Assembly (NCBI GenBank): GCA_964019425.1
Contig: OZ025782.1
Location: 62,001 to 126,000 of the forward strand
Length of the DNA: 64,000 nt
Source of the DNA: Flectonema sp. DT1601
Taxonomy: Eukaryota; Euglenozoa; Diplonemea; Diplonemida; Diplonemidae
Direction: 5' to 3'
The position numbers and the translations under genes are program-made. Below the pieces are notes generated by a model. The model did not search any database, had not been told where the DNA came from, and saw only the letters and a list, made by a program, of their open reading frames with translations. Below are positions 1 through 10,600 of this stretch, one piece after another (within the stretch, counting starts at the first letter, position 1; each line of letters begins with the position of its first letter).

Positions 1-553
1 ATTTGTATTAGTTTGGAGAGAAATTGATCATCAAAAGTAATATTTTCATTTTTTTTTTATTGATATTGAGGTTTTGAATAAAAATAACCGAAAACAAGGA
101 GGCAACCCTCAACAAGGCTTGCTAGTTACTGCCTTCCTACATTCGGAGGGGTGCAGAAAAAGATACACCTGAAAAACAAACAAGACATAAGTCGCTGTGC
201 ATACAAAATGTTTTTAGAAAAATAATAATAATAATAATAAAAGATTGAAAATAGAAAAAAAAAGTCAACCTCCTACACAATGAGGTAATAGATTTAAATA
301 ATGCTATCGAAAAACGCAAAAAAAAAAAAAAAAAATAGATAATGGAACTGGAGCACTGCCACCAACAAAATAATGACTTGAGAATAGTGAACAGAACTGG
401 GGGTTATTAAAGATTGGTTGTTATATAGCAGAGAAGGTCTATTCGACCATAATTTTGTCATCTATCCCGAAACTAGAATAGGTGGCAAAAGTAAAATAGT
501 TTTTTTAGATTATTAGGTAAAGAGAGGGAAATAATATCAACGAGCTTGCAGGC
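1..553. other. spacer downstream of the CAP-domain gene
   Basis: No convincing gene is seen. The stretch holds A/T runs, an (ATA)n-like tract near 220-240 and an A-run near 319-335. On the minus strand there is a short open stretch near 100-175 after a TTTTTCAG acceptor-like site, but it is too short to call an exon. It probably contains the 3' UTR of the gene that ends at 554. Confidence 0.5.
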
Positions 554-2677
554 CTACGATCTGTGCCTTCCGAAGTATCCCTTTGGGATTCTTGATTTGT
601 CAGGTTTTCCTTTTTTAAACTGTTTAGTGTGTCTGTGAGATATCTTTCTAGGAATTTGTTCTGCAACGATGTCGTTAATCTTTTGACATGTACCGTCAGC
701 ATTACATCTTTGACCAACATCACAATCAGAATCAATACAATTTACAGTGCAGGCTCCTTCTGTTGGAAGTCCCTTCGCTCGCAAATGAAATGCTGTTGGG
801 TACCAGTGAGACCGACACGAGTCACATTTACCTGTCGCAGAGACAACAGACTGGTGTGGGTTATGACAATAGCAAGATTCTTTTTGTAATGAGTCTCCGA
901 GTTGAAAAGCCTTTATTAAGTCAGTAGGACAAGTAGTTCCTCCAGTTGATGTAAAGTGACGACAAGCATCAACAATACACTCTTGATGCATTAATGGACA
1001 ATTAGCTCCTTCTTCACAACAGTCGAGTGCGAGTTTCATGTTTGAAGATGAGCAGTCGAGTTGCTGAGTCTCTAGTTGTTTGAATTCTCTTTTCCACTCT
1101 GGAAACTCACCGACGTCTGGGCAGTCTACTGATTTACGTGGCCAACAGAATGATCTTCCTGAATTGTCTATCCATTTGAAAGCTGTTCTTGAAGGGTCGT
1201 AATCAGGATCGAAGAGTAACCCAATTGGGAAATCATCACTACCTACGTATTCAAACTTAACATCGAGATGGAATGAAGGTAGACCAACATCAACAGATGT
1301 TATTTTGAAATAAAGTTTCGGAAGTCCATCAGGAGTAGCAATGTAAAGGTCAGCAGTTTCACCGCTGATTGGTCCATCACCTACAATAAAGATATTTTCA
1401 AAAGGGTATTGAGGTGAATTAATGTAATATTGTTCCAGTGACAGATAGACGTATGACTCCCGACCACCCGCACAGTCGGTAGTAATTTCAGCAAACTTAC
1501 TTGCACGGACTACTTTATTTGAGAATTCCGTAACGTGTGTCGCAGTGTACACAGCAAGGTGAACAATGCAACTGCTACTGTTACCAAAACATGGAGCTAT
1601 TGTTGCTGTGAAGGTGTGAATGGAGTCCTCGAAGAGTATGAAAGTAGTCTCAACAGGTACCTCAATGTTTAAATTAACATTCACCTTCTCCATATGAACA
1701 TCTCCCCACAGAAATGCTTCCCTCCCGCATTGTTCACCAGTATAGGTCGCAGAAGCAATACACTCTACTTGATTACCGTCTTCAGTCTCAAACTGACCAG
1801 GACACTGATTATAAATACCAATTGAAATAGGTCTTTCTGGAGGGCAGGAACATTGGTTAGTTACTCTATCAAAGTGACCTCCATTTCTACACGTAATAGG
1901 TTTTACTGCGCTAAAATCATCAAAAACAAGGAAGATTGGATTACCAGTTTTATATGCACACAACAATACCATCTCAACATTTGGAGTAGTAGTTGAAGAA
2001 GAGCACATCGCACATGCCATTTCAGTAACTGATGCGACGACAATATTTCTGAAATCTACCGACTTTTCTAAGACGTGTTCTGAAGGGAAAGCATAGTTCC
2101 AGCAGCCTTCTTGTTCGCAATACCATTTGTCTGCTCCATTTTCTACACCAGTCCATCTCTGGTTCATGTTGAAGTTCAAGTTTATATTTTCAAACACTTC
2201 CGTTACAATAGCCTGGTGATCCCAGGCATCGAAATTCGACAGGTCGTTATGAGTTGTAAACCCAACAGTGCAAGCATCTTCCATTGCAGTACTGTCGCGG
2301 AGTACTTCAGCAATTTGTTGATTCCACACAAGTGGAGGTGATCCATGATCAGCGCGAATGTCGTTATGAAAAGAGAGCAACTCACTCTGCTGCCACTGCG
2401 TTGGAGTATTAAAGCAAGAATTAGGGTATGACGGGTTAGTACTAGTTCTGTTACAGGTTGCAGGATCAGCAGGCGCATTAACGTACCTCCAACAACACTC
2501 TGCACACTCTGTTACACCACAACCTTGACTAATACAATTATAAGGCTGTCCATTTACTTCTACATTACAGACGTCAGCTTGTTTACATCGGAACTCATTT
2601 CTACTAGCAGGACAAGCGGTACCCCAAACTGGGAGGGAACAAAGCAGCACCGTCACTACAATGCGTGACATTTTCAT
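554..2677 (-). CDS. secreted CAP/SCP-domain cysteine-rich protein
   Basis: This is a 707-residue protein in a single exon. A signal peptide (MKMSRIVVTVLLCSLPVWG) is followed by a short Cys-rich segment. Next comes a CAP (SCP/PR-1/Ag5) domain at about residues 90-250, recognised by its first helix (SFHNDIRADHGSPPLVWN), the THND and EVFENI segments and the paired cysteines. The middle (about 290-530) is not recognised. The C-terminal 180 residues carry many cysteines, including an EGF-like or knottin-like CxxxxCDVGQRC segment, and end in a basic tail. The product is probably extracellular; CAP proteins bind lipids or act in secretion contexts, but no activity can be assigned here. A second in-frame ATG lies two codons on. 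TTTTTCAG lies just upstream of the ATG and looks like a trans-splice or leader acceptor. Confidence 0.85.
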   Translation of the reverse strand: MKMSRIVVTVLLCSLPVWGTACPASRNEFRCKQADVCNVEVNGQPYNCISQGCGVTECAECCWRYVNAPADPATCNRTSTNPSYPNSCFNTPTQWQQSELLSFHNDIRADHGSPPLVWNQQIAEVLRDSTAMEDACTVGFTTHNDLSNFDAWDHQAIVTEVFENINLNFNMNQRWTGVENGADKWYCEQEGCWNYAFPSEHVLEKSVDFRNIVVASVTEMACAMCSSSTTTPNVEMVLLCAYKTGNPIFLVFDDFSAVKPITCRNGGHFDRVTNQCSCPPERPISIGIYNQCPGQFETEDGNQVECIASATYTGEQCGREAFLWGDVHMEKVNVNLNIEVPVETTFILFEDSIHTFTATIAPCFGNSSSCIVHLAVYTATHVTEFSNKVVRASKFAEITTDCAGGRESYVYLSLEQYYINSPQYPFENIFIVGDGPISGETADLYIATPDGLPKLYFKITSVDVGLPSFHLDVKFEYVGSDDFPIGLLFDPDYDPSRTAFKWIDNSGRSFCWPRKSVDCPDVGEFPEWKREFKQLETQQLDCSSSNMKLALDCCEEGANCPLMHQECIVDACRHFTSTGGTTCPTDLIKAFQLGDSLQKESCYCHNPHQSVVSATGKCDSCRSHWYPTAFHLRAKGLPTEGACTVNCIDSDCDVGQRCNADGTCQKINDIVAEQIPRKISHRHTKQFKKGKPDKSRIPKGYFGRHRS

Positions 2678-2867
2678 GTTTTTATAGCTGAAAAATTAAA
2701 ATAACAATACAAAAAAAAAAAAAAACGGTTGTGTTTTTTTTTCGAATTCCACTTCGCTCGTGTTCACTAAGGAAACATAAGGTGTAAATGCAGTGAGGGA
2801 TAAATAAAGCAAAGGCAGGTTGGCATACAAAGATCTGCGGTAGCAGCACCAACGCTGTTAAAAGCTT

Positions 2868-2868
<1 letters not shown>

Positions 2869-2901
<33 letters not shown>
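2869..2901. repeat. 33-base A homopolymer
   Basis: This uninterrupted A-run is the longest example I counted of the many A or T runs (12-33 bases) in nearly every spacer. Runs lie in either orientation, so they are not simply polyadenylation remnants of one strand. Confidence 0.9.
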
Positions 2902-2904
<3 letters not shown>

Positions 2905-3067
2905 CCTCCTAGAAAGGAGTCAATCACCACGTGATGGATAATTTAATGATTGCAAAAAACGGCGCTCAAACGAAGTCAACTACAGCAGCTGATAAGAAAG
3001 TATTAAAAATCAGATTTGGTTATCAAAACACACATTTTTATCACCTTAACAAACATCATAATAACAA

Positions 3068-3818
3068 TCAAGAGAGAGTAGCAGCAGCAGTCTCCTTTTT
3101 ATAAAGAAGCCATTCCTTAGCAGCATCAACAGCTTCTTCCGTAATAAACCCTCGACCAGAACTCTTGAGTCGAGGAGGCCTCGCAGTTAAATTCGGATTT
3201 CTCTTTGGCGGTGGTTGTGGAATAAAGTGAAGCTTAGAATCATTCAACTGTGGGAACATACACTTGGAAATATCTGGTGTCGGACAATTCAATTTTTCGA
3301 TTAATCCATTTACTGTTTGGCTGCTTATTTTTGTTTTATTTTTTTGGGTATTTTGAATTCCCAAGTCATGTGAAGTATTCACAAGACGTGTGGTGTCACT
3401 CTTCGCTAGTAGTTGGGATTCTTTCAAGTCCTGCGCGGTGAGCATTCCCTTCTCACTCTTGTCGCTGAGATTCTGTCGTTCTCCATCTCGTCTGAGATTG
3501 TGTTGATCAAACTGTTTGTGAGTTTCTTTTGATATTAAAATAATCACCCGACTCATTCTAATAATATGAACATACCCGATCTTGAACTGCTGTTACCCTC
3601 TTTGAATTCCTTGTCTTCTTACTGTATAAAGTAGTATTCTTGTTTTCAACAGCCTTCATGTGTTTCCGACAACGACTTTTCCCACATTCCTGAAATTGTT
3701 TATCCAATTCATTTTGTCTGTCTATCTCTCGGTTGTATCTCTTCTCCATGAAAGAGACGTGATCGATTGATTTCTTAGGGAGAACATTTATTAGCTCACG
3801 AAAGAACTGTTTAGACAT
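3068..3818 (-). CDS. two-exon basic protein, unknown function
   Basis: Exon 1 is 3576-3818 (81 codons, starting MSKQFFRELINVLP) and exon 2 is 3068-3511. The 64-base intron (GTATGT...CAAACAG) is phase 0. The joined protein is 228 residues. It is mostly hydrophilic, with a charged helical first half (FMEKRYNREIDRQNELDKQF) and a Pro/Arg-rich segment (PQPPPKRNPNLTARPPRLK) before a short C-terminal helix. I recognise no family. The ATG at 3818 was chosen because the codon opening the longer frame is TTG. CCTTTCCACAG, a typical acceptor-like site, lies about 35 bases upstream. Confidence 0.7.
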
Positions 3819-4477
3819 TTTAACCAACTAACTCTGTGCTGTTAGTAACCTGTGGAAAGGATTAGGAAATCTTTAAAATAAAATAAAAAAATTATAATCT
3901 AGCTCCAGTAAATAACTTCACACTTAATAAGAAACAAACAGTGTTTTTGAGAAACCTGAATTTCCGAAGTAGATGTTCGGTCGTTGAGGATAGTTACATC
4001 CCATTAAAATCCGATTTTTTTTTTTTTTTTTTTTCTATTTTGAGTTTTCCGAATGATCGTTAAGAAAACGGAATATAATAGAAAGCACCGCGTGATAACA
4101 CGTTTTTATTATTTGGAAAGACGACAACCACACACACTCCTCTGTATACGAAGCGAAGTGAAACACATCTCTTATTGTGTTGAGTATCTCCTTATCAATC
4201 GTTTCTTAAAGCCACAAAAACAAATCTTTCTGCTAAGTTAGATGCAAGGAAAAAAAAAAAAAAAAAAAAAAAATGGGGAAACATACATCCTCGAAAAATG
4301 ACGACATTACCGTAAAAAGAAGTAACGAACCAAGTTAGAATAAAAAAAATAAAAATAAATTATTATTATTATAAAGTGATATAAAAACCAAGGCGGTGCG
4401 AAGAGCATTATAATGAAAGAAGGCAAGAACAAGAAGTTGTTTTGGTCACAGAGAATATATAAGATAAGAAAGTGTTT
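3819..4477. other. spacer, no gene seen
   Basis: AT-rich spacer with T-runs near 4016-4034 and an A-run near 4250-4273. Only short noise frames occur. Confidence 0.5.
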
Positions 4478-6013
4478 TTAGTATTTGTTAACGATTGCTA
4501 CACATTTCTCAACAGCATAGGCGATGTTATTTTTGGGTGTCCAGGATTCGAACATAACAGTCTGGTCAACAACAACTCCGGGGATAGAAGGAACGTGTTG
4601 ACTGAACTTTACTATCGGAGCAGATAATGGATAGTTAGCTGGTATTGTTATTGTTAAATCATGTATACCTGAGAAGCTACCATTACCTTCAAGAACAAGT
4701 TTCCAACTTCTAAGTGAGTCATCTGTTGGTTTACAAGAAACATCTGTCCAATTCTTTTCGGAAGCCACAACATTTTGATATTCTCTTGATAATCTGACCT
4801 TCAATAGTTTACCACCAGCACCAGTTGGTTGAGCTCTTACTAGTGACGAGGTCTTTTTATTTTGTAACCTTTCAAGATGTGCTTTAACTACTTTACCTGT
4901 CTCACTGTTGTTTATATCAGGATACGCTGCTGCTTCATCGTTGATAATCTTAAATCTCTGCTCTCCTTCCATCTGTTGCCAGGTATCCCACAGTCTCCAG
5001 AGTGCTTCACACTCTTGTTGAATGACGTATCGATCGTTAACTTCTTTGTGTTGAATAAATGTCATACCAGGTGTTCCTTCCAAGATTTCCATTCTCCATA
5101 ACATGTACAGAAGTGCTGTTTTATTCACTGCTCCGGTGTCCATATCAAATACGAATTCGCTTAAAAACTCATATTTATCCATTCCTTTTGGTACATTCAT
5201 TTCAAACCAAAGCAACAGAGCTTCGTAAGGAATCTTTTTTGGATCTCCGTTGACTGCTTCCTCAGATGCCCACATAATTTGAAATGGTGTGTACAATTCC
5301 ATGAACTCCGATAGATATTTATCAGATTCTGCGACAGAGGGTGTACAAGAGGCGTGAACATCTGGAACATTAGGTAGTCCAATTTTATCACAATATGAAT
5401 TTCTTATTGGTATTAAATAATGACTATTGTTACTTCCATAGTATCGTCGTTTTGTAACACTTAAACACTGAGACTCTGCTAGAACTTCACGGAGAGAAGC
5501 GAGAATCTGTAGTAGTAGTGTTTGAGCACCACGAGCATCAGAGTCATCTTTCCCGCTTCCAGTCATAATCATATAAACAGTTCTTATACCAATTTCCTTT
5601 TGCACATTGCACATCGATCCGTTTTGTGCTAGTGCTAGTAAGATTTTAGCAACGTCATACTCTTCGGGTTTTTCTAATAGTAGCTGAGTTATACACCGTA
5701 GTCTATCACCAGCATCACTTGAGCCATGAATATTATTATCGATATATTGACATACTGTATCTAACGATGTCTGTACACTCTTTCCACATAGTCCCCAAAT
5801 TTGAAGGTCGTCATTCTTAATAGGAGTTTTCTTTAGAACACACATCAGCTTAGCACACTTTACTGACTTCAGTTGACTTGGTGGTCTGACTAATGGGATC
5901 TTCTTATGCATATGACTATATGTGACAGTGAAGTCACAGAAACTCATTATGTGAATCCAGTGGCTGGAATCAAAGAGATCGTCAAGCGACATGTTCACCG
6001 AAGCCGACGTCAT
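4478..6013 (-). CDS. protein with C-terminal E2-like (UEV) domain lacking the catalytic Cys
   Basis: This is a 511-residue protein in a single exon. About the last 105 residues fit the ubiquitin-conjugating (UBC/RWD) fold: an N-terminal helix (RLSREYQNVVAS), the W...LEGNGSFSG hairpin, the ITIPANYPLSAPIVKF core with the YPxxxP motif, and a final helix after SWTPKNNIAYAV. Where an active E2 has HPN...G-x-CLD, this protein has VPSIPGVVVDQTVM, with no cysteine, so it resembles UEV variants that scaffold ubiquitin transfer. The N-terminal 400 residues look helical and are not recognised. The ATG at 6013 was chosen over an upstream in-frame one because TTCATACACAG, an acceptor-like site, falls between them. 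The fold call rests on motif reading only. Confidence 0.75.
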   Translation of the reverse strand: MTSASVNMSLDDLFDSSHWIHIMSFCDFTVTYSHMHKKIPLVRPPSQLKSVKCAKLMCVLKKTPIKNDDLQIWGLCGKSVQTSLDTVCQYIDNNIHGSSDAGDRLRCITQLLLEKPEEYDVAKILLALAQNGSMCNVQKEIGIRTVYMIMTGSGKDDSDARGAQTLLLQILASLREVLAESQCLSVTKRRYYGSNNSHYLIPIRNSYCDKIGLPNVPDVHASCTPSVAESDKYLSEFMELYTPFQIMWASEEAVNGDPKKIPYEALLLWFEMNVPKGMDKYEFLSEFVFDMDTGAVNKTALLYMLWRMEILEGTPGMTFIQHKEVNDRYVIQQECEALWRLWDTWQQMEGEQRFKIINDEAAAYPDINNSETGKVVKAHLERLQNKKTSSLVRAQPTGAGGKLLKVRLSREYQNVVASEKNWTDVSCKPTDDSLRSWKLVLEGNGSFSGIHDLTITIPANYPLSAPIVKFSQHVPSIPGVVVDQTVMFESWTPKNNIAYAVEKCVAIVNKY

Positions 6014-6542
6014 ATTGTGATGCCTGCTGTGTATGAATATAAAACACATAAAAAACAGTCGTGCTGATAGAAAAAAAATACTAGACTAGTCTTTTTTGTG
6101 TATATTCCTGTTATGAAAGAGGTATACTCATTTTGTTATAAATAAAATAATAAAAAAAACCTTGCAAAAAAGCTACCAGATCGTACAGACGCTTTTTCTT
6201 CTATTTTTTTTTTTTTTTTTTAAATTCATTCCTCTGTCGTCCCAAGCGACTTGTAAACTGTTCATTGTTTTGAAAATCGAGTAGTCGTTATGAATTACAA
6301 CCTTTACAGTTGGTACCTGTCATTCCGTGGAATGGTTGCAGTAGAAGTCAGGGAAAAACTTCACATATGTAATGGCTACCCACAATCCTAACAAAGGCTT
6401 TATATTCACTGAAAAATGACACAAGCAAGTCAAACGCAGCAGATTTGTAAGGGATAAAAAAAAAAAAAAAGGAAGAAAGAACAAAAAAAAAAAAAAAAAA
6501 AAAACCTTTTCACAGTTAAGTGCCAGGGAAGGAAACCTACGC

Positions 6543-6574
<32 letters not shown>

Positions 6575-6687
6575 AGTAAGTTTTTTAAGTTCAATGCAGA
6601 TGAAATAAGTCTTCTTTTTTTTTTCTTTGTTTTTTGCTAAAAAGTTTACCACATATTGTCTACAAAAGTTAACCCTGATACAGTAAG
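6014..6687. other. spacer rich in long A/T runs
   Basis: Contains A-runs near 6457-6504 and a 28-base T-run near 6547-6574. No gene is supported here; open frames consist of poly-Lys and poly-Phe from the runs. Confidence 0.5.
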
Positions 6688-6867
6688 TTACGGATCCCAT
6701 TCAGGGGAGCGGTGATGAGTAATATGGATACCGACAACACGAGTTACTCTTGAGCGATTCACAACCGAAGGGGATGGATGAGGTTGGTGTTCTGATAATG
6801 TTATATGTGAGTGACGATTACCTTTCCTTTCGTAGATGTAATTATTCGAATGACAGGATGAAGGCAT
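6688..6867 (-). CDS. possible 59-residue protein
   Basis: An ATG-started frame of 59 codons (MPSSCHSNNYIYERKGNRHS...) in an otherwise AT-rich gap. It has mixed codons and more G+C than its surroundings, which is why I list it. No family is recognised. It is His/Ser/Pro-rich near the middle, and an AG acceptor-like site occurs well upstream. It could equally be chance or one exon of something longer, since GTAATC inside it could act as a donor. Confidence 0.25.
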   Translation of the reverse strand: MPSSCHSNNYIYERKGNRHSHITLSEHQPHPSPSVVNRSRVTRVVGIHITHHRSPEWDP

Positions 6868-7615
6868 TCAACGTAGACGTACCGAAAAAATTGTTCAAAA
6901 TTAAAAAATAAAAAAATAAAAAACTAAAATAATACTAACGACACAGGACGACAATTGGGGCAAGAAGATCGACACGGGGGAAGTGTGAAGTCTGAATAAC
7001 AATCAAAAATGAAAAAAAAAAAAAAATAGCGCTTCCCAGTAGAAATATTCGAATTTATGTAGATTATTTGCTCACACAGCTTATTTGAATTCTACAGAAC
7101 ATTTGTCTTAATTTTCAACTTTCACCTGAAATCTATTTGCTGTGTACTGTACCGAAACATACTTTTTTTAGGGGAGCATTAATTTCTTGTTCTCTCAAGA
7201 CGTTAGAATAAAATCACAAGGAGCAGCAACGAAAAATAATCAGTGCCTTTTTTTTTTTTTTTTTTTTTTTTCCATGCCACGAATAATATCGCCAGGCAGT
7301 AAAGACCAGCGCCCACGAGTTTTTTTTTTTTTTTGTTTTTTTATACTCACGTGGATCTGGTTCATTCTCAGAATGATTTGCCGATAATTTTTATGATTTT
7401 TTTTTTAAAAAAATGATGAACGAATGGATTTTGTGTGCACCAATCTCCTGCACTCCGATAGCAGATTACTGGCGGAAATAAAAGAGATATTAATTACGTA
7501 TTATTACAAAAGGTTTTACTTTGAAAAAAGAGCACAAAAGTTGTGAATATTTATATGCAAGAGAAAGCATCATTCAATATCAGAAAAAGAAAAGACGTTG
7601 TGTTGCAAACTCTCT
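6868..7615. other. spacer, no gene seen
   Basis: AT-rich, with T-runs near 7250-7271 and 7320-7334. It lies downstream of the EGF-rich gene and probably includes its 3' UTR. Confidence 0.5.
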
Positions 7616-10600
7616 CTATAAGAGAGAGTCATCTTGTTTGGCATCAGGTGCATTATACGTCACTGGAATATCATTACCCGGCATGAAGCCTGCTCCCAAC
7701 CCAGGTAGTCCTCCCTGCATTGCGTGTGATAGAGGAGCAAAAGAAGAGGAATTCAAATCAACTTCAGCAGCGCCAATGTTGTGACGCCCAGCTAGTGCTT
7801 CCTCAAGTTCTTTCTTTACTGTCGGGTTTAACGATGGATCCTTCACAGCTTGCTTGACTGCCTTTTTTAAAGCACCAGTCTTTTCACTTTGTTCCTGAAC
7901 TATTCCCTGTAACTTTGCCGTATCACTTCCAGGGAGTCCTCCCGTAGCAAGAACTCCCAGTATAGCTTTTTCTAAAGCTCCCTTTGTTGGGTCCATTCCA
8001 CTCATGTCTGCTCCGAATGTGGAATTTACTTTGCCGTCGAGTCCGTCGAGGAGTTGCTGACGAGCTGCTTCTGGAAGTGACGGATTGCTTGCTATCTCTC
8101 GAACGTCTTTCTCAGCATTGTTATACCAACTTGAGTAGTCATCTTGAGCTGATTTAACTTTACTGCTTGAAACAGTTCCCTGAGTGACAGCATTCCCTAC
8201 AACTGCAGTAAGAACTCCTTTAGACTTAGCATCCTGTTCCACAGATTGATTTCCTCCCAGTGATGGCGCAGCCATTACTGGAGATGCTCCTAGAGCATCC
8301 ATACCGCTGAGGTTCACGTCTCCGTCGAAACCGTGACCGAAGCCCCCTCCTCCTCCAAAGCCCCCACCTGACATTTGATTCATGCCGCCCATATCTACAT
8401 TTCCACTGAAGTCTGGCATAGCTCGCGACAAGGTTTGCTTGTCATTTCCAGGAGTGTTCGGGTCGTTAATCATTTCCTTTGCAGCTGCCAATGATTCTTT
8501 ATTTGCAGCCATCACAGCGGCGAGTGCATTGGTGAGATTCTGATTAACATCTGCTGGAGTGTCAGATTTAGATGTGGCCTGCTCTGCTGCTCCGATGATT
8601 TGACCTTCCTTTGCAGCCATCGGGTCCATTCCACCCTGTTGGATTATTATTTACATTGTTTTAGATTATGATTTTCTAACAAGTAATTCTTAATCATGAA
8701 GCACTACCAACTGTTATATTTGGTAGAATACATACCAGGTCACCACTTCCCCAGTTTCCATCCAGAGCTTTCTTCAGTTGCTTTTTCGTCTCTGATGGTA
8801 CAGATGAGTTCTTCGAAGCTTTCTTAACGGCATTGCGGAGATCTTTCATTGCCTGAGGGATTATTTATTACAATTAAAACTTTTTATTGATACAAAGTCA
8901 CAACAGTACGAGAGGGTTACTAACAAACCTTATCAATATCAGACGTTGACTTGGCTAACTGCGGAGATGGCGCAATAGCTTTCGCGGCGGCAGCGAGGGC
9001 GCACACTGCGGCACCCTTCTTCATGGCATCCATTCCGTCCTGTGTGTTGTTATTATTTAAAATTCTGTAACAGCTATTTCTGAATAACATTAATAAAAAC
9101 TTCACAAGACTACTACTTGCAAATATTTACATACCAGACTGCCAGCTCCAAATCCTGCTCCTGCTGACGGCCCTCCAAGTGGATCAAATCCGGTGAGGTC
9201 CCCGCCTGTGAAATTGCCGGCTCCAAAACCTCCACCACCACCACCACCACCACCACCACCACCTTGTCCCAGGGCCTTATCTAATATTGCCTTGTGATCT
9301 GGGCTAGTTTTTGGATGGCTTGCAATTTGCTTTGCGTCCGTTACAAGCTCCCCATTCGCAGCCTTTACAGCTGCCAACGCCGAGTTCAATTTATCCTTTA
9401 CATCACTTGGTGTATCTCCCTTACCTGTTGCTTTCTCACTGGCTCCAATTACTTGAGCCATTTTTGCTGCCGTTGGGTCCATACCACTCTGTTTTATTAT
9501 TATTTGTTGTGATAACAAATATTGTGATGTGAAGTTTCCTAAGTACATACCAAGTCACCAGCACCCCAATTTCCGTCAAGGGCATTCTTTAACATTTCCT
9601 GCGTCTCCGAAGGGACGCGGCCGTCAGTAGAAGCCTGTTGTGCTGCCTCACGGAGATCATTTACCGCCTGTTTGTATTTTAGATTATGGTGAAAAGGAAA
9701 ATATAGATTCTTCATAAGCAGAGTCTCGAAGGGTATTTCAAATGTTCGGGTCACAATGACCCTAAACATGAACAGACTCTAAAAGTAAAACAAACCTTCT
9801 CAAGTTCATTAGAATCAGCTTTAAGTTGGTCAGAATGAAGTGGTGATAAGTCAGACTGTGGTCCGGAAACCTTTTGTGCAGCGGCATTAAGTGCAGCAAT
9901 AGCTGCTGCGGCTTTCATAGCATCCATTCCGTCCTGTGTTGTGTTATTTAAATATTAGGACACGTACGAATGTTAATAATAAAGATAAGTACTAAAACAC
10001 AAACCAAACTACCAGCACCGAATCCATTGTCATTACCACCAACGACGAGGGGAACAAAGCCGCCGAGATCCGCTCCAGTAAAGCCGTGGTCTCCCTTTGG
10101 GTTTGCCTTCGTATCACCGAAATCAATGTTCGCACCTGAGAAGCCATTGGCTCCAAATTCGGTGGCACCCGGAGGTGCTCCTCCTTTGCTGAAGTCGTGC
10201 TTGTCATCTTCCTGAGCTGGGGGTTGTAGAACATTGAAGTCTAAGTCTGCTTTTTCCCATCCGTCAACTGGAACGTAGTCGGAAACAAACTCATCCTTCT
10301 TCTTCTTCGGCTTTCTACGTAACAAGTACGCAGCCAGAAGGAGGAGACAGAGACAGAGTCCGAGTAGTAAAAATAGCAGCCACTCAAAACAAGATCCTCC
10401 AATCTCTAAAAACAGACATCCGGAATCATCAGTAGAGTTAGGAGCTGGTAGCTTACCACTGCAATCTGAACCATTGTAACCAGCATCACAGAAACAAGTT
10501 CCCTGACCATGCCAGAGACAGGAACCGTGACTTGAACAATTGAGAACTGGATCACAGAAGTTATCACACTCATGAGCAGGGAACCATCCTACTTCACAGT

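Noticed and set aside
629-927. Plus-strand frames inside the CAP-domain gene and similar overlaps throughout the window
   Set aside because: They are antisense shadows of clearly coding minus-strand frames and show no domain, start context or composition of their own.
6320-6700. 126-codon frame rich in Lys and Phe
   Set aside because: Most of it is translated homopolymer; the same is true of frames at 2682-2930, 16171-16716, 35938-36180 and 36462-36692.
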